Assembly: GCA_033398695.1 (NCBI GenBank)
Contig: CM065811.1
Coordinates: forward strand, 117,351,501-117,415,500
Direction of reading: 5' to 3'
Length of the DNA: 64,000 bases
Source: Orobanche coerulescens
Lineage: Eukaryota > Streptophyta > Magnoliopsida > Lamiales > Orobanchaceae
How positions within the stretch are numbered: the first letter of the stretch is position 1; each line of letters opens with the position of its first letter. This document shows, piece by piece, positions 20,927-32,957 of the stretch. The notes under the pieces were generated by a model. The model was not told the DNA's origin. It made no database searches and was given only the letters and a program-made list of their open reading frames with translations. The position numbers were made by a program, and so were the translations under genes.

Positions 20927-22870
20927 AAGACGAAAATAATTCCGGGTATCTCGACTTCATACTCTCCTCCGTCTCCCAAGTTGCTTCTTCGACTCCATGT
21001 CGAGACCACTGAACTTTTACCAAGGAGATCGGTTTATTCCTCAACTGCTTGACTCGACTCTCGAGTATCTTTATTGGTCTCTCTTCGAAGGTGCCGTCAT
21101 TAGCTATCTCGATCTCGTCGAAATCAATAATATGATCGATCTGTACATACTTCCGCAATTGGGATACGTGAAACACGTTGTGAACGTGACTCGCCGATGG
21201 CGGTAAGGCCAACTCGTATGCTAAATCCCCAACTCTCTCGAGGATCTCAAACGGTCCGATATATCTCGACTTAGCTTGCCTTTCCTCCCAAAACGGAAAA
21301 TTCCCGTGTAGGAGATACCTTCAATAGTACGTGATCCCCAATGTCGAACTCCAGAGGGCGGCGACGTACGTCCGCATAAGACTTCGTCGACTCGGGCGAT
21401 CAACAGTCTTTCTCTAATCAAAGCTATTTTCTCTTGAGTCTGAACTATCAATTCCGGTTCCGTCCCGATCAAATCCGAAGAATCATCCCAGCATAGGGGT
21501 GATCGACATCTCCTCCCGTACAAAGCTTCAAACGGTGCCATCTTAATAGAAGCATGCCAACTGTTATTGTAGGTGAATTCAATCAATGGCAAATGGACTT
21601 CCCAATCAGTTGACCAATCCAAAGCACAAGCTCTAAGCATGTCTTCTACTGTTTGTATAGTCCTTTCGGACTGACCGTCCGTCTGAGGATGATAAGCCGT
21701 GCTAAAGTTTAGCTAGGTCCCCAAAGCCCTGTGAACTTCCTTCCAGAAGTGCGACACGAAGCGACCATCTCGATCCGAAATAATGGTCTTCGGCGTCCCA
21801 TGCAATCTGATTATCTCCGCAATAAATACTCGCGCCAACCTCTCGGGTCCCCATGTATCTTTAATTCCCAGGAAATGAGCCGACTTGGTTAGTCGATCAA
21901 CTACAACCCAAATCATGTTCATTCCCGTCCTAGTCCTTGGCATACTAGTGATGAAGTCCATCGAGATATCCTCCCACTTCCATTCAGGGATCGGAAGCGG
22001 TTTTAACATTCCGGCAGGTCGTTGATGTTCAATCTTAACCTGCTGACAAGTTAAACACTTCGAAACGTACTCCGCTAAGTCCTTCTTCATATTCCCCCAC
22101 CAGAAGTTTTGCTTTAAATCCTTATACATCTTACTACCGCTGGGTGAATAGAATAGGGCGCGCCATGAGCTTCCTTCAAAATTGTCCGTCTCAAATCATC
22201 ATCCTCGAACGCAAAGTCGACTCGAAATCTCGTAACTCCATCGTCTTGTACCACGAATCCGGGCTTTTCCCTTCTTTACTTCATCACATAATCGAAGGAT
22301 CGAGAATCGTTCAATTGTTTAGACTTGATCTCTCGACTAGTGATGAAGTCGCCCATCACATAAAGTTGCCCTTGATTCACGGGTGCCCATACTTCGATCC
22401 CTTCGCGGATCGGTTCTCGTTGAATGCCGGTTTGGGACGTAAGTGCCTCCAACACTCAAGAGAAACAGTTTTCGGCTCAAGGCATCGGCTACTACGTTTG
22501 CTTTCCCAGATGATAAAGAATCTCCAAGTCGTAATCCTTGATCAATTCCAACCACCTTCTCTCGCCTCATGTTTAATTCTTTATGACTGAAAATGTACTT
22601 GAGGCTCTTATGATCGGTAAAGATCTGACAATGAGTGCCGTACAAATAATGTCTCCAAATTTTCAGTGCAAAGACTACAGCTGCTAACTCCAGATCATGA
22701 GTCGGGTAACTAACCTCATACGGCTTCAATTGCCGAGAAGCATAAGCAATCACTCTATCCTTCTGCATCAATACACAACCTGCACTCGATTCAAGCGTCA
22801 GATACCATGAATCCATCACCCCTCTGGCGGCGCTAATATAGGTGTCGTCGCCGCCTCCTCTTAAGTTCGT
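20925..22870 (-). pseudogene. pol: C copy 1 RNase H and integrase with chromodomain
   Basis: Fragments in several frames match copy 2 closely: RNase H ([24 protein letters not shown]), integrase zinc-binding and core ([40 protein letters not shown]), and the chromodomain end ([17 protein letters not shown]). A TAG follows the core second aspartate region at 21713-21715, as in copy 2. Most other breaks are 1-2 base losses at CTG or CAG positions relative to copy 2, so they may be sequence errors rather than mutations. Confidence 0.8.
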
Positions 22871-24260
22871 CAAACCACTTGGCACTTCTCATTCCACATG
22901 AATTTTTGAGTTTTCCAGAATAAATGAGTGAGTGGACGAGCAATTTTGGAAAATCCTTCTACAAAGCGGCGATAATATCCAGCAAGTCCTAAGAAGCTTC
23001 GTACTTCCTTCACGTTTTTAGGAGCTTCCCAATCCAAGATTGCTTCGACTTTCTTCGGGTCCACCTGAACTCCGTCGGCTGATATCACATGCCCAAGGAA
23101 GGTTACTTCCTTAAGCCAGAACTCGCATTTTGAAAATTTTGCATATAGCTGTTCCTTCCTCAAGGTGCTCAAAACCACACGCAAATGCTCGGCATGCTCC
23201 TCTGCGTTCTTCGAATATATCAGGATGTCATCAATGAATACGACCACAAATTTATCCAAGTATTCCAAGAATACCCGATTCATCAATTGCATGAATACTG
23301 CAGGAGCATTGGTAAGTCCAAACGGCATCACTACGAATTCATAATGCCCGTACCGGGATCTGAAAGCAGATTTCTGTATATCCGATTCCTTAATCCTCAA
23401 CTGGTGGTATCCTGATCGCAAGTCAATCTTCAAGAATACCCTTGCCCCTTGCAGTTGATCAAACAAGTCGTCGATCCGAGGTATAGGATACTTATTCTTG
23501 ATCGTCATCTTGTTGAGCTCCCTGTAATCAATACACAGTCGGAGGGATCCGTCTTTCTTCCGGACAAAGAGAACGGGCGCTCCCCAAGGAGAAACGCTAG
23601 GTTGGATATAGCCCTTCGTAACAATTCCTCCGATTGCTTCTTGAGTTCATACATCTCGGTTGGCGCCATGCGGTATGGTGCTCGGAAATAGGAGCCGCCT
23701 GTGCTCTAATTCGATAGTGAATTCCACTCCTCTGCGGAGGTAACCTGTAGTTCGTCAGAAATACATCCGAGAACTCATTCACAATCGAAATAGACGAGCT
23801 CTACTCCTTCCTCTTTCCTCATGGCATAGCACCAAAGTCCGTGACATCCCCCTTGATAATTTCACGCCTTTCATTGCCTTGATCAATTTTCCCGAGCTTC
23901 GGTCTCCATCCTCGGAATAAGTGTTCAGATCCGTCATTAGCAATGATGGAAATGACTCTCTGTAATTCAGCACTGACTCCATAACGGTTGAGCCAATCAT
24001 CCCCGAGAATTAAATCGTCACCGTAGATGTCAACTACAATAAGATTCGATGGCCAATCTCTTCCTTCTATAGATACCGGGAAATCCCTAGCTTCTGTGGT
24101 TCCCACAATTTTCTCTCCGCTCGGTAATCCCACAACATAAGGTTCACGGTTATACAAGCACGAGATTTTCAAACGATCAACACGGTTCAAAGATATAAAA
24201 GAATGCGTGGCTCTGAATCGAACAAGACACTAATCGGTTGCAAAAGGATCTGAATCGCAC
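22870..24260 (-). pseudogene. pol: C copy 1 protease and reverse transcriptase
   Basis: RT is well preserved at 23508-22870: [28 protein letters not shown], the catalytic FIDDILIYS, and the thumb/connection [17 protein letters not shown]. The part before it (24190-23600) covers protease-flanking sequence (YVVGLPSGEKIVG, DLILGDDWLNRYGV) in frames broken by small indels. The protease active-site segment near 24200-24240 is shifted. Copy 2 complements it with a readable DSGATHSF. Confidence 0.8.
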
Positions 24261-24506
24261 TGATGCAACAACCGTGTTACGATCTCGATTTCCTCATTTC
24301 GCATGCGCGGAGGAACGGTCCCGACCTTTGGATGCCTCTCTCTTCCCGCCGTTCTGCTGAAATCCACTGCGTGTCTGGTTCACACTCGTCTCCTCGGGAT
24401 GGAGCCGAGTACAGTACCAAAAGATCGGGTCGCATTCCCACAAAATGTTGCACGATGTCCTTCTGTCCACACTCGAAATAGGTCACAGCAGCGCGAAACA
24501 ATCACG

Positions 24507-25472
24507 TCAAACATGTCCCGCTTTGCCACGGTTATAGCACTTCTTCCCCGTGTCAGAAGCAGTTGGTGCTGCCGGAACTTCTTTCCACCTCGAGAAGGAT
24601 GCGGAGGTCTCTGGATGAATGAAAAGAGGATCGACCCCTGCGAGGCCCGCTGCTCTTATCCTCCGTGAAGTTGCCGGACACCTTCGTTTCATTGCTTCCG
24701 TCGATTTCACTACTGCTGCCTCTTTCATATCATAGGCTAACGCCTTGTCCTGATACTGTCGCAAGGTGGTGCATTCAAATCCGGACATATACTGCTGAAT
24801 TTCCGGCTTCATTCGCATGTCAAAATGAAAAATCTTCTCTGCCTCGGTCCTGACCAAGTGGCGCACATAAGTTAGCTGGTGATTAAAAGTCTTAATCACG
24901 TCCGTCACAGATGCTCCCGAATCTTGTGGTGAGAAAAACTCCCGAACTCGGGCTTCTCCAACTGGGCGAGGACAATACTGCGCCTCCATCATCAACTTGA
25001 ATTCCGTCCAATCAACATTGTGCTCCTCTGGTCGAATGGCCTCCCACCAGTCGAAAGCCTCCTGTCGAGAAGATCTTGGGCGGCTGAACCTTTACGTCGT
25101 TGGGACGATTAATCCTCGCAAAATCTTCTCCAACTCCTTCAGCTAGTGATCCCAAGAAAGTGTCTCAGCCGAACCATCAAATTTCGGAGGATGCAATTTG
25201 GTCACCTCGGTAAGCCATCTATCTCCTCGATTATCCACGTTATGCTGTTGTCCCATCACCGTCTGCATGCGATCCACAACTTGAGCAAACTGGTTTATCT
25301 GGGCAACCACCTGCTGAAGCACTCCCGGCACGTTAGGATCTGCATTATTATTTGCCGATCCCTGCTGTCCCCCGGAATGGGAATCCGTTCGACTAGCGGT
25401 TATCTCTGGGGTAGATACCGACTCTTCTTGTCTCGCATTTCCACGTCCGCGTCCACGACCTCCTCTCAACAT
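24507..25472 (-). pseudogene. gag: C copy 1 gag
   Basis: It starts with the Gly/Arg-rich MLRGGRGRGRG at 25472, followed by the capsid region (KLHPPKFDGSAE, FKLMMEAQYCPRPV, FFSPQDSGASVTDVI, YMSGFECTTLRQYQDKALAYD) and a zinc knuckle cut short by TGA (CYNCGKAGHV then stop). The stop is shared with copy 2, so it predates the duplication. Several frameshifts here are not in copy 2. Confidence 0.82.
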
Positions 25473-25711
25473 ACTGTAAACATAAATATTCAATATCCAG
25501 GGCAAACTTTCTAAAAATACATCCATCAATGCTCACAAAACATGAATTAAATAAAACGGTAGTATTTGAGATTAGGAAGCTTACAACCACGGTCCACACG
25601 ACGATGCTGGCTCAGCAGTGATGTTACGAACGACCAATAATCAAATAACTTATACAGACCCAACTTACACGACTGCCTAGATATCCATGAATCTTAGCTC
25701 GATACCATATT

Positions 25712-28084
25712 CGTAACACCCCGAGATATTCGGAATAATTACTGCGCCGTAAACCCTTTAAGTAAGGATTTACAAGGCTGATTAAAAGAAAATAAATATA
25801 ATCCAACCGTAACCTGAATTTCAAACATAGAACTTATTCAGTGATCCAAAGAGTTAAACTTTTACAACCATATCGAATATGACACTTGTTAAATCAGACG
25901 TACTCGAGTACTAAGTAGACCAAGGAAACACATCATAATAACAATAAACATCAACCACATCATCGAGCCATTTCATCGTCCCGCTTGCATCGTGGTTGCC
26001 TTCCCGCTCCTCGGCTACGAACATCAAAACAATGTCCACCCGAAGGGGTTAGCAAAACAATGCTAGTACAAGTATCATCATACAATAAATCATCAATGCA
26101 TCATAAAAACATGCAAGCGGACTTCCTCCACGGAATCCAACGATGCGAATCCTCACGATTCCATCAACACAATACAAGGTAATCCAAATGATCCAGCGCC
26201 TCAAAGATAGATCCCCATGATGATCCCGTCGGACCAACGCATGGTGGAAAACCCGTCCAACGATCCAGCGCCCTCAGCATAGATCCCCATGATGATCCCG
26301 TCGGACCAACGCATGGTGGACATTCGATCAAGCGCCCTCAGCATAGATCCTCATGACCCCCTCGGATCATTTATACCATAAATCAATCAACTATGCATAC
26401 ACATATGCATTTCAATATATTCATCCATACGAACCAATAACAATGAATATCACGAGAATTTCCAGAAATACATCTCATATTCAACAATATGAACAAAACC
26501 ACAAGCATGATAAATCGAACTCGACATATGATACTTGCCTCGGAAATGGCAAGAATGTAATACTCCGACAAACGTCACGCGTCCGTATGTCACCGCCCCA
26601 CGATCGACCCCTATGCAAGGCTCGCACCTTGTTCAAAAAGAGATACAAGGAACTTAACATACCACTCGACACTAACATACGCTCACCGAATACTAATATT
26701 AAGATCGTAAAGTAGTGACACTAGGTTGGTTCACGGTTAGAACACTAAGTAAGAACTAAATCGGGAACGATAAGGTACTCTATAAGGGCTGAACGATCAT
26801 GTCGAAAATGAAGTACCGTTGTTTAAAAGTTCATTGTTTCACAAGGTGTTGAGGGTTTCGTGTTAAATAAGGAAATGAATGTCAAATCCCCATATGATCG
26901 GCCAAGATGATTCGACCCCCAATATTACTCAAGACGACAAGCATGCTTAAACATTTCGCAAGGAAAACGACACTACGGTGATTCGGTTTAAGTTCAAGGA
27001 CCTAGTCGATACATATATGTATTACCTCAAGAACATGGAGGACATTGTCATAACAATTTCTTCTAACATATATGAATTTCTCCAATGGAACATAAAAAGG
27101 AATCGGAGAATATAACTGAAATCATGCTTATTACTCCCACGAATTAAGGATGCTACAAGTTAAGGTTTCATCCACCGAGGCTAAATCAAGACTCTAAGTA
27201 ATGAAAGAAAGATAAGGTATAATCGGGTTCTAAACTACAAAACATGGTGCTGGACTCAAAAGATCATCATCTAGTCCAATTATTTCCAAAACAAGCTCAA
27301 AGTATAGTTTAAGAATGTAAACTCTAGCTTGGTGAATCGTAACATACCTTAAGAGATGAAAGAATAAGAAAATCTTCAATAAACTCTTCACCGGAAGCTT
27401 GATCACCAACTCACCCGGCCTAAGCTTCCCAAATTCGGAGGTAATTGATGATATGAGGGATATGAGGTGAAGGATAGTCTCAAGAACACAAAAATCGGCC
27501 AAGGCAAAAGTGGGAAATGAAGTGATGGTCATGTTCTATAAATAGATTTCTAAGCATTACGTACGTTATGCAATAACCCCTTACGTACGTAACAAGCTTA
27601 ACGTACGTTATACCCTAGCCTTAACGTACGTAATCGCCTGACCAGAGTTCACTGGACTAATTTTGCCATTTCTTTACGTACGTAGTCACGCGGGTTTTAC
27701 GTACGTAATACTCATGTCTATAGCGTACGTAACACATGTACCATAGCGTACGTAACTCCTATGTCTAGGTTCATGCGGGGATCACACGAATCTTCCCCGG
27801 CCCTCTCTTCGGCCCCCACAAGCCGACCCTTATCCGAACCCAAGTTGACTTAGCTTACGTACGTTAAGGACATCAGATAACGTACGTAACACTGAATCCT
27901 TAGCGTACGTTATGAACGCCTGTTAACGTACGTTAGTACGTGCAAAATCATGCATGCAATGCTTAAAGATATAAAAACATAAGGGCACAAATACGGGAAA
28001 CCAATCTACGATTTATAACATCACGAAGTCGAAATAATACAAGGTTGAGTACAAGGTAAATACACCATTTATTCGGGCATTACA
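25712..28084 (-). repeat. Element C LTR 2 (middle of tandem)
   Basis: It matches LTR 1 and LTR 3. The first ~620 bp contain many 1-3 base differences not seen in the other two, including loss of the T in the TGTAAC start. The rest is nearly identical. Confidence 0.9.
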
Positions 28085-28119
28085 TACTACCCCTCTAAAA
28101 AGAAGTTTCGGCCCGAAAC

Positions 28120-30204
28120 TTAAGACGAAAATAATTCCGGGTATCTCGACTTCATACTCTCCTCCGTCTCCCAAGTTGCTTCTTCGACTCCATGTCGAGA
28201 CCACTGAACTTTTACCAAGGAGATCGGTTTATTCCTCAACTGCTTGACTCGACTCTCGAGTATCTTTAATCGTCTCACAACGAAGGTGCCGTCATTAGCT
28301 ATCTCGATCTCGTCGAAATCAATAATATGACTGGGATCTGGTACATACTTCCACAATTGGGATACGTGAAACACGTTGTGAACGTGACTCAGCGATGGCG
28401 GTAAGGCCAACCTGTATGCTAAATCCCCAACTCTCTCGAGGATCTCAAACGGTCCGATATATCTCGGACTTAGCTTGCCTTTCCTCCCAAAACGGAAAAT
28501 TCCCCGTGTAGGAGATACCTTCAATAGTACGTGATCCCCAATGTCGAACTCCAGAGGGCGACGACGTACGTCCGCATAAGACTTCTGTCGACTCTGGGCA
28601 GTCAACAGTCTTTCTCTAATCAAAGCTATTTTCTCTTGAGTCTGAACTATCAATTCCGGTTCCGTCCCGATCAAATCCGAAGAATCATCCCAGCATAGGG
28701 GTGATCGACATCTCCTCCCGTACAAAGCTTCAAACGGTGCCATCTTAATAGAAGCATGCCAACTGTTATTGTAGGTGAATTCAATCAATGGCAAATGGAC
28801 TTCCCAATCAGTTGACCAATCCAAAGCACAAGCTCTAAGCATGTCTTCTACTGTTTGTATAGTCCTTTCGGACTGACCGTCCGTCTGAGGATGATAAGCC
28901 GTGCTAAAGTTTAGCTAGGTCCCCAAAGCCCTGTGAACTTCCTTCCAGAAGTGCGACACGAAGCGACCATCTCGATCCGAAATAATGGTCTTCGGCGTCC
29001 CATGCAATCTGATTATCTCCGCAATAAATACTCGCGCCAACCTCTCGGGTCCCCATGTATCTTTAATTCCCAGGAAATGAGCCGACTTGGTTAGTCGATC
29101 AACTACAACCCAAATCATGTTCATTCCCGTCCTAGTCCTTGGCATACTAGTGATGAAGTCCATCGAGATATCCTCCCACTTCCATTCAGGGATCGGAAGC
29201 GGTTTTAACATTCCGGCAGGTCGTTGATGTTCAATCTTAACCTGCTGACAAGTTAAACACTTCGAAACGTACTCCGCTACGTCCTTCTTCATATTCCCCC
29301 ACCAGAAGTTTTGCTTTAAATCCTTATACATCTTACTACTGCCTGGGTGAATAGAATAGGGCGCGCCATGAGCTTCCTTCAAAATTGTCCGTCTCAAATC
29401 ATCATCCTCGGGAACGCAAAGTCGACTCTGAAATCTCAGAACTCCATCGTCTTGTACCACGAATCCTGGGGCTTTTCCCTTCTTTACTTCATCACATAAT
29501 CGAAGGATCAGAGAATCGTTCAATTGTTTAGACTTGATCTCCTCGACTAGTGATGAAGTCAGTTCCATCACATAAAGTTGACCTTGGATTCCTGGTGCCC
29601 ATACTTCGATCCCTTCGTGGATCAGTTCTCGTTGAATGCTGGTTTGGGACGTAAGTGCCTCCAACACTCGAAGAGAAACAGGTTTTCGGCTCAAGGCATC
29701 GGCTACTACGTTTGCTTTCCCCGGATGATAAAGAATCTCCAAGTCGTAATCCTTGATCAATTCCAACCACCTTCTCTGCCTCATGTTTAATTCTTTATGA
29801 CTGAAAATGTACTTGAGGCTCTTATGATCGGTAAAGATCTGACAATGAGTGCCGTACAAATAATGTCTCCAAATTTTCAGTGCAAAGACTACAGCTGCTA
29901 ACTCCAGATCATGAGTCGGGTAATTAACCTCATACGGCTTCAATTGCCGAGAAGCATAAGCAATCACTCTATCCTTCTGCATCAATACACAACCTGCACT
30001 CGATTCAAGCGTGCCAGATACCATGAATCCATCGGTCCCCTCTGGCGGCGCTAATATAGGTCTTGTCGTCGGCCTCCTCTTAAGTTCGTCAAAACCACTG
30101 GCACTTCTCATTCCACATGAATTTTTGAGTTTTACGTAGCAGTGAGTGAGTGGACGAGCAATTTTGGAAAATCCTTCTACAAAGCGGCGATAATATCCGG
30201 CCAA
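28120..30204 (-). pseudogene. pol: C copy 2 RT end, RNase H, integrase and chromodomain
   Basis: A frame open from 30204 to 28915 covers the RT connection ([19 protein letters not shown]), RNase H ([60 protein letters not shown]), the integrase zinc-binding region ([15 protein letters not shown] with CLTCQQ) and the core ([24 protein letters not shown]). After TAG at 28915-28917 the same protein resumes at 28842-28120 with the integrase C-terminus and a chromodomain ending ELFSS. Apart from this stop and an early frame problem near 30080 it is well preserved. Element B has a stop at the equivalent codon. Confidence 0.88.
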
Positions 30205-31546
30205 GTCCTAAGAAGCTTCGTACTTCCTTCACGTTTTAGGAGCTTCCCAATCCAAGATTGCTTCGACTTTCTTCGGGTCCACTGAACTCCGTCGGTGATA
30301 TCACATGCCCAAGGAAGGTTACTTCCTTAAGCGAACTCGCATTTTGAAAATTTTGCATATAGCTGTTCCTTCCTCAAGGTGCTCAAAACCACACGCAAAT
30401 GCTCGGCATGCTCCTCTGCGTTCTTCGAATATATCAGGATGTCATCAATGAAGACGACCACAAATTTATCCAAGTATTCCAAGAATACCCGATTCATCAA
30501 TTGCATGAATACTGCGGAGCATTGGTAAGTCCAAACGGCATCACTACGAATTCATAATGCCTGCACGATGCGAAAGCGATTACGTATATCCGATTCCTTA
30601 ATCCTCAACTGGTGGTATCGATCGCAAGTCAATCTTCAAGAATACCCTTGCCCCTTGCAGTTGATCAAACAAGTCGTCGATCCGAGGTATAGGATACTTA
30701 TTCTTGATCGTCATCTTGTTGAGCTCCCTGTAATCAATACACAGTCGGAGGGATCCGTCTTTCTTAGGACAAAGAGAACGGGCGCTCCCAAGGAGAAACG
30801 CTAGGTTGGATATAGCCCTTACGTAATAATTCCTCCGGTTGCTTCTTAAGTTCATACATCTCGGTTGGCGCCATGCGGTATGGTGCTCGGAAATAGGAGC
30901 TGCTCCAGGGCTCTAATTCGATAGTGAATTCCACTCCCCTCTGCGGAGGTAACCTGTAGTTCGTCAGAAATACATCCGAGAACTCATTCACAATCGAAAT
31001 AGACGAGAGCTCTACTCCTTCCTCTTTCCTCATGGCATAGCACCAAAGTCCGTGACATCCTCGCTTGATAATTTCACGACTTTCATTGCCTTGATCAATT
31101 TTCCCGAGCTTCCGGTCTCCATCCTCGGAATAAGTGTTCAGATCCGTCATTAGCAATGATGGAAATGACTCTCTCTCGGTAATTGACCTGACTCCATAAC
31201 GGTTGAGCCAATCATCCCCGAGAATTAAATCGTCACCGTAGATGTCAACTACAATAAGATTCGATGGCCAATCTCTTTCTTCTATAGATACTGGGAAATC
31301 CCTAGCTTCTAGGGTTCCCACAATTTTCTCTCCACTCGGTAATCCCACAACATAAGGTTCACAGTTATACAAGCACGAGATTTTCAAACGATCAACACAG
31401 TTCAAAGATATAAAAGAATGCGTGGCTCCTGAATCGAACAAGACACTAACTGGTTGCAAAAGGATCTGAATCGTACCTGATGCAACAGCTGTGTTCTGAT
31501 CCTCAGATTTCCTCATTTCGTACAGGCGAGGAGGAACGGTCCCCAA
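30205..31546 (-). pseudogene. pol: C copy 2 protease and reverse transcriptase
   Basis: The frame 31546-30764 holds the aspartic protease active site (LFDSGATHSFISL), the flanking GDDLILGDDWLNRYGV, and the RT start ([32 protein letters not shown]). RT continues in 30855-30598 ([40 protein letters not shown]). From about 30860 to 30190 the sequence has a run of small indels compared with copy 1, mostly at CTG/CAG sites, so no frame covers the catalytic FIDD segment cleanly. Confidence 0.82.
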
Positions 31547-31738
31547 AGATGGATGCCTCTCTCTTCCTGGCGTTCACTGCTGAAATCCACTCTGCTGTGT
31601 CTGGTTCACACTCGTCTCCCTCGGGACTGGAGCTGGAGTACGAGTACCAAAAGATCGGGTCGCATTCCCACAAAATGTTGCACGATGTCCTTCCTGTCCA
31701 CACTCGAAATAGGTCACAGCAGGCGCGAAACAATCACG

Positions 31739-32716
31739 TCAAACATGTCCCGCTTTGCCACAGTTATAGCACTTCTTCCCTGTGTCTGAAACAGTTGGTG
31801 CTGCCCGGAACTTCTTTCCACCTCGAGAAGGATGCGGAGGTCTCCTGGATGAATGAAAAAAGGACTGACCCCTGCGAGGCCCGCTGCTCTTATCCTCCGT
31901 GAAGTTGCCAGACACCTTCTGTTTCTTTGCTTCCGTCGATTTCTCTACTGCTGCCTCTTTCATATCATAGGCTAACGCCTTGTCCTGATACTGTCGCAAG
32001 GTGGTGCATTCAAATCCGGACATATACTGCTGAATTTCCGGCTTCATTCGCATGTCAAAATGAAAAATCTTCTCTGCCTCGGTCCTGACCAAGTGGCGCA
32101 CATAAGTCAGCTGGTGATTAAAAGTCTTAATCACGTCCGTCACAGATGCTCCCGAATCTTGTGGTGAGAAAAACTCCCGAACTCGGGCTTCTCTAACTGG
32201 GCGAGGACAATACTGCGCCTCCATCATCAACTTGAATTCCGTCCAATCAACATTGTGCTCCTCCGGTCGAATGGCCTCCCACCAGTCGAAAGCCTCCCCT
32301 GTCAGAAGATACTGGGCGACCGGAACCTTTTTGTCGTTGGGACAGTTAATCCCTGCAAAAATCTTCTCCAACTCCTTCAGCCAGTGATCCCAAGAAAGCA
32401 TCTCAGCCGAACCATCAAATTTCGGAGGATGCAATTTGGTCACCTCGGTAAGCCATGTATCTCCTCGATTATCCACGTTATGCTGTTATCCCATCACCGT
32501 CTGCATGCGATCCACAACTTGAGCAAACTGGTTTATCTGGGCAACCACCTGCTGAAGCACTCCCGACACGTTAGGATCTGCATTATTATTTGCCGATCCC
32601 TGCTGTCCCCCGGAATGGGAATCCGTTCGACTAGCGGTTATCTCTGGGGTAGATACCGACTCTTCTTGTCTTGCATTTCCACGTCCGCGTCCGCGTCCAC
32701 GACCTCCTCTCAACAT
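31739..32716 (-). pseudogene. gag: C copy 2 gag
   Basis: It begins at ATG 32716 with a Gly/Arg-rich stretch. A TAA where copy 1 has a CAA glutamine codon splits it at about 32486. The long frame 32476-31739 carries the capsid domain (KFDGSAEMLSWDHWLKELEKIF, AQYLLTGEAFDWWEAIRPEE, FKLMMEAQYCPRP, YQDKALAYDMKEA) and ends in the zinc knuckle CYNCGKAGHV at a TGA shared with copy 1. Confidence 0.87.
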
Positions 32717-32939
32717 ACTGTAAACATAAATATTCAATATCCAGGGCAAACTTTCTAAAAATACATCCATCAATGCTCAGAAAACATGAATTAAATAAAA
32801 CGGTAGTATTTGAGATTAGGAAGCTTACAACCACGGTCCACACGACGATGCTGGCTCAGCAGTGATGTTACGAACGACCAATAATCAAATAACGTAAACA
32901 GACCCAACTAACCCGACTGCCAAGATATCCATGAATCTT

Positions 32940-32952
32940 AGCTCTGATACCA
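32940..32952 (-). other. C primer-binding site (initiator Met tRNA)
   Basis: The minus strand reads TGGTATCAGAGCTAAG a few bases inside LTR 3, which is therefore the 5' LTR. The equivalent site beside LTR 2 (25697-25707) has lost one base of the TCAGAG core. Confidence 0.9.
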
Positions 32953-32957
32953 TATTC

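Noticed and set aside
22144..22590. 148-codon plus-strand open frame
   Set aside because: It is antisense to C copy 1 integrase and RNase H.
25712..28084. Two independent insertions of element C side by side
   Set aside because: The middle LTR is shared and no target duplication lies at the internal junctions; only the outer ends carry AACAG.
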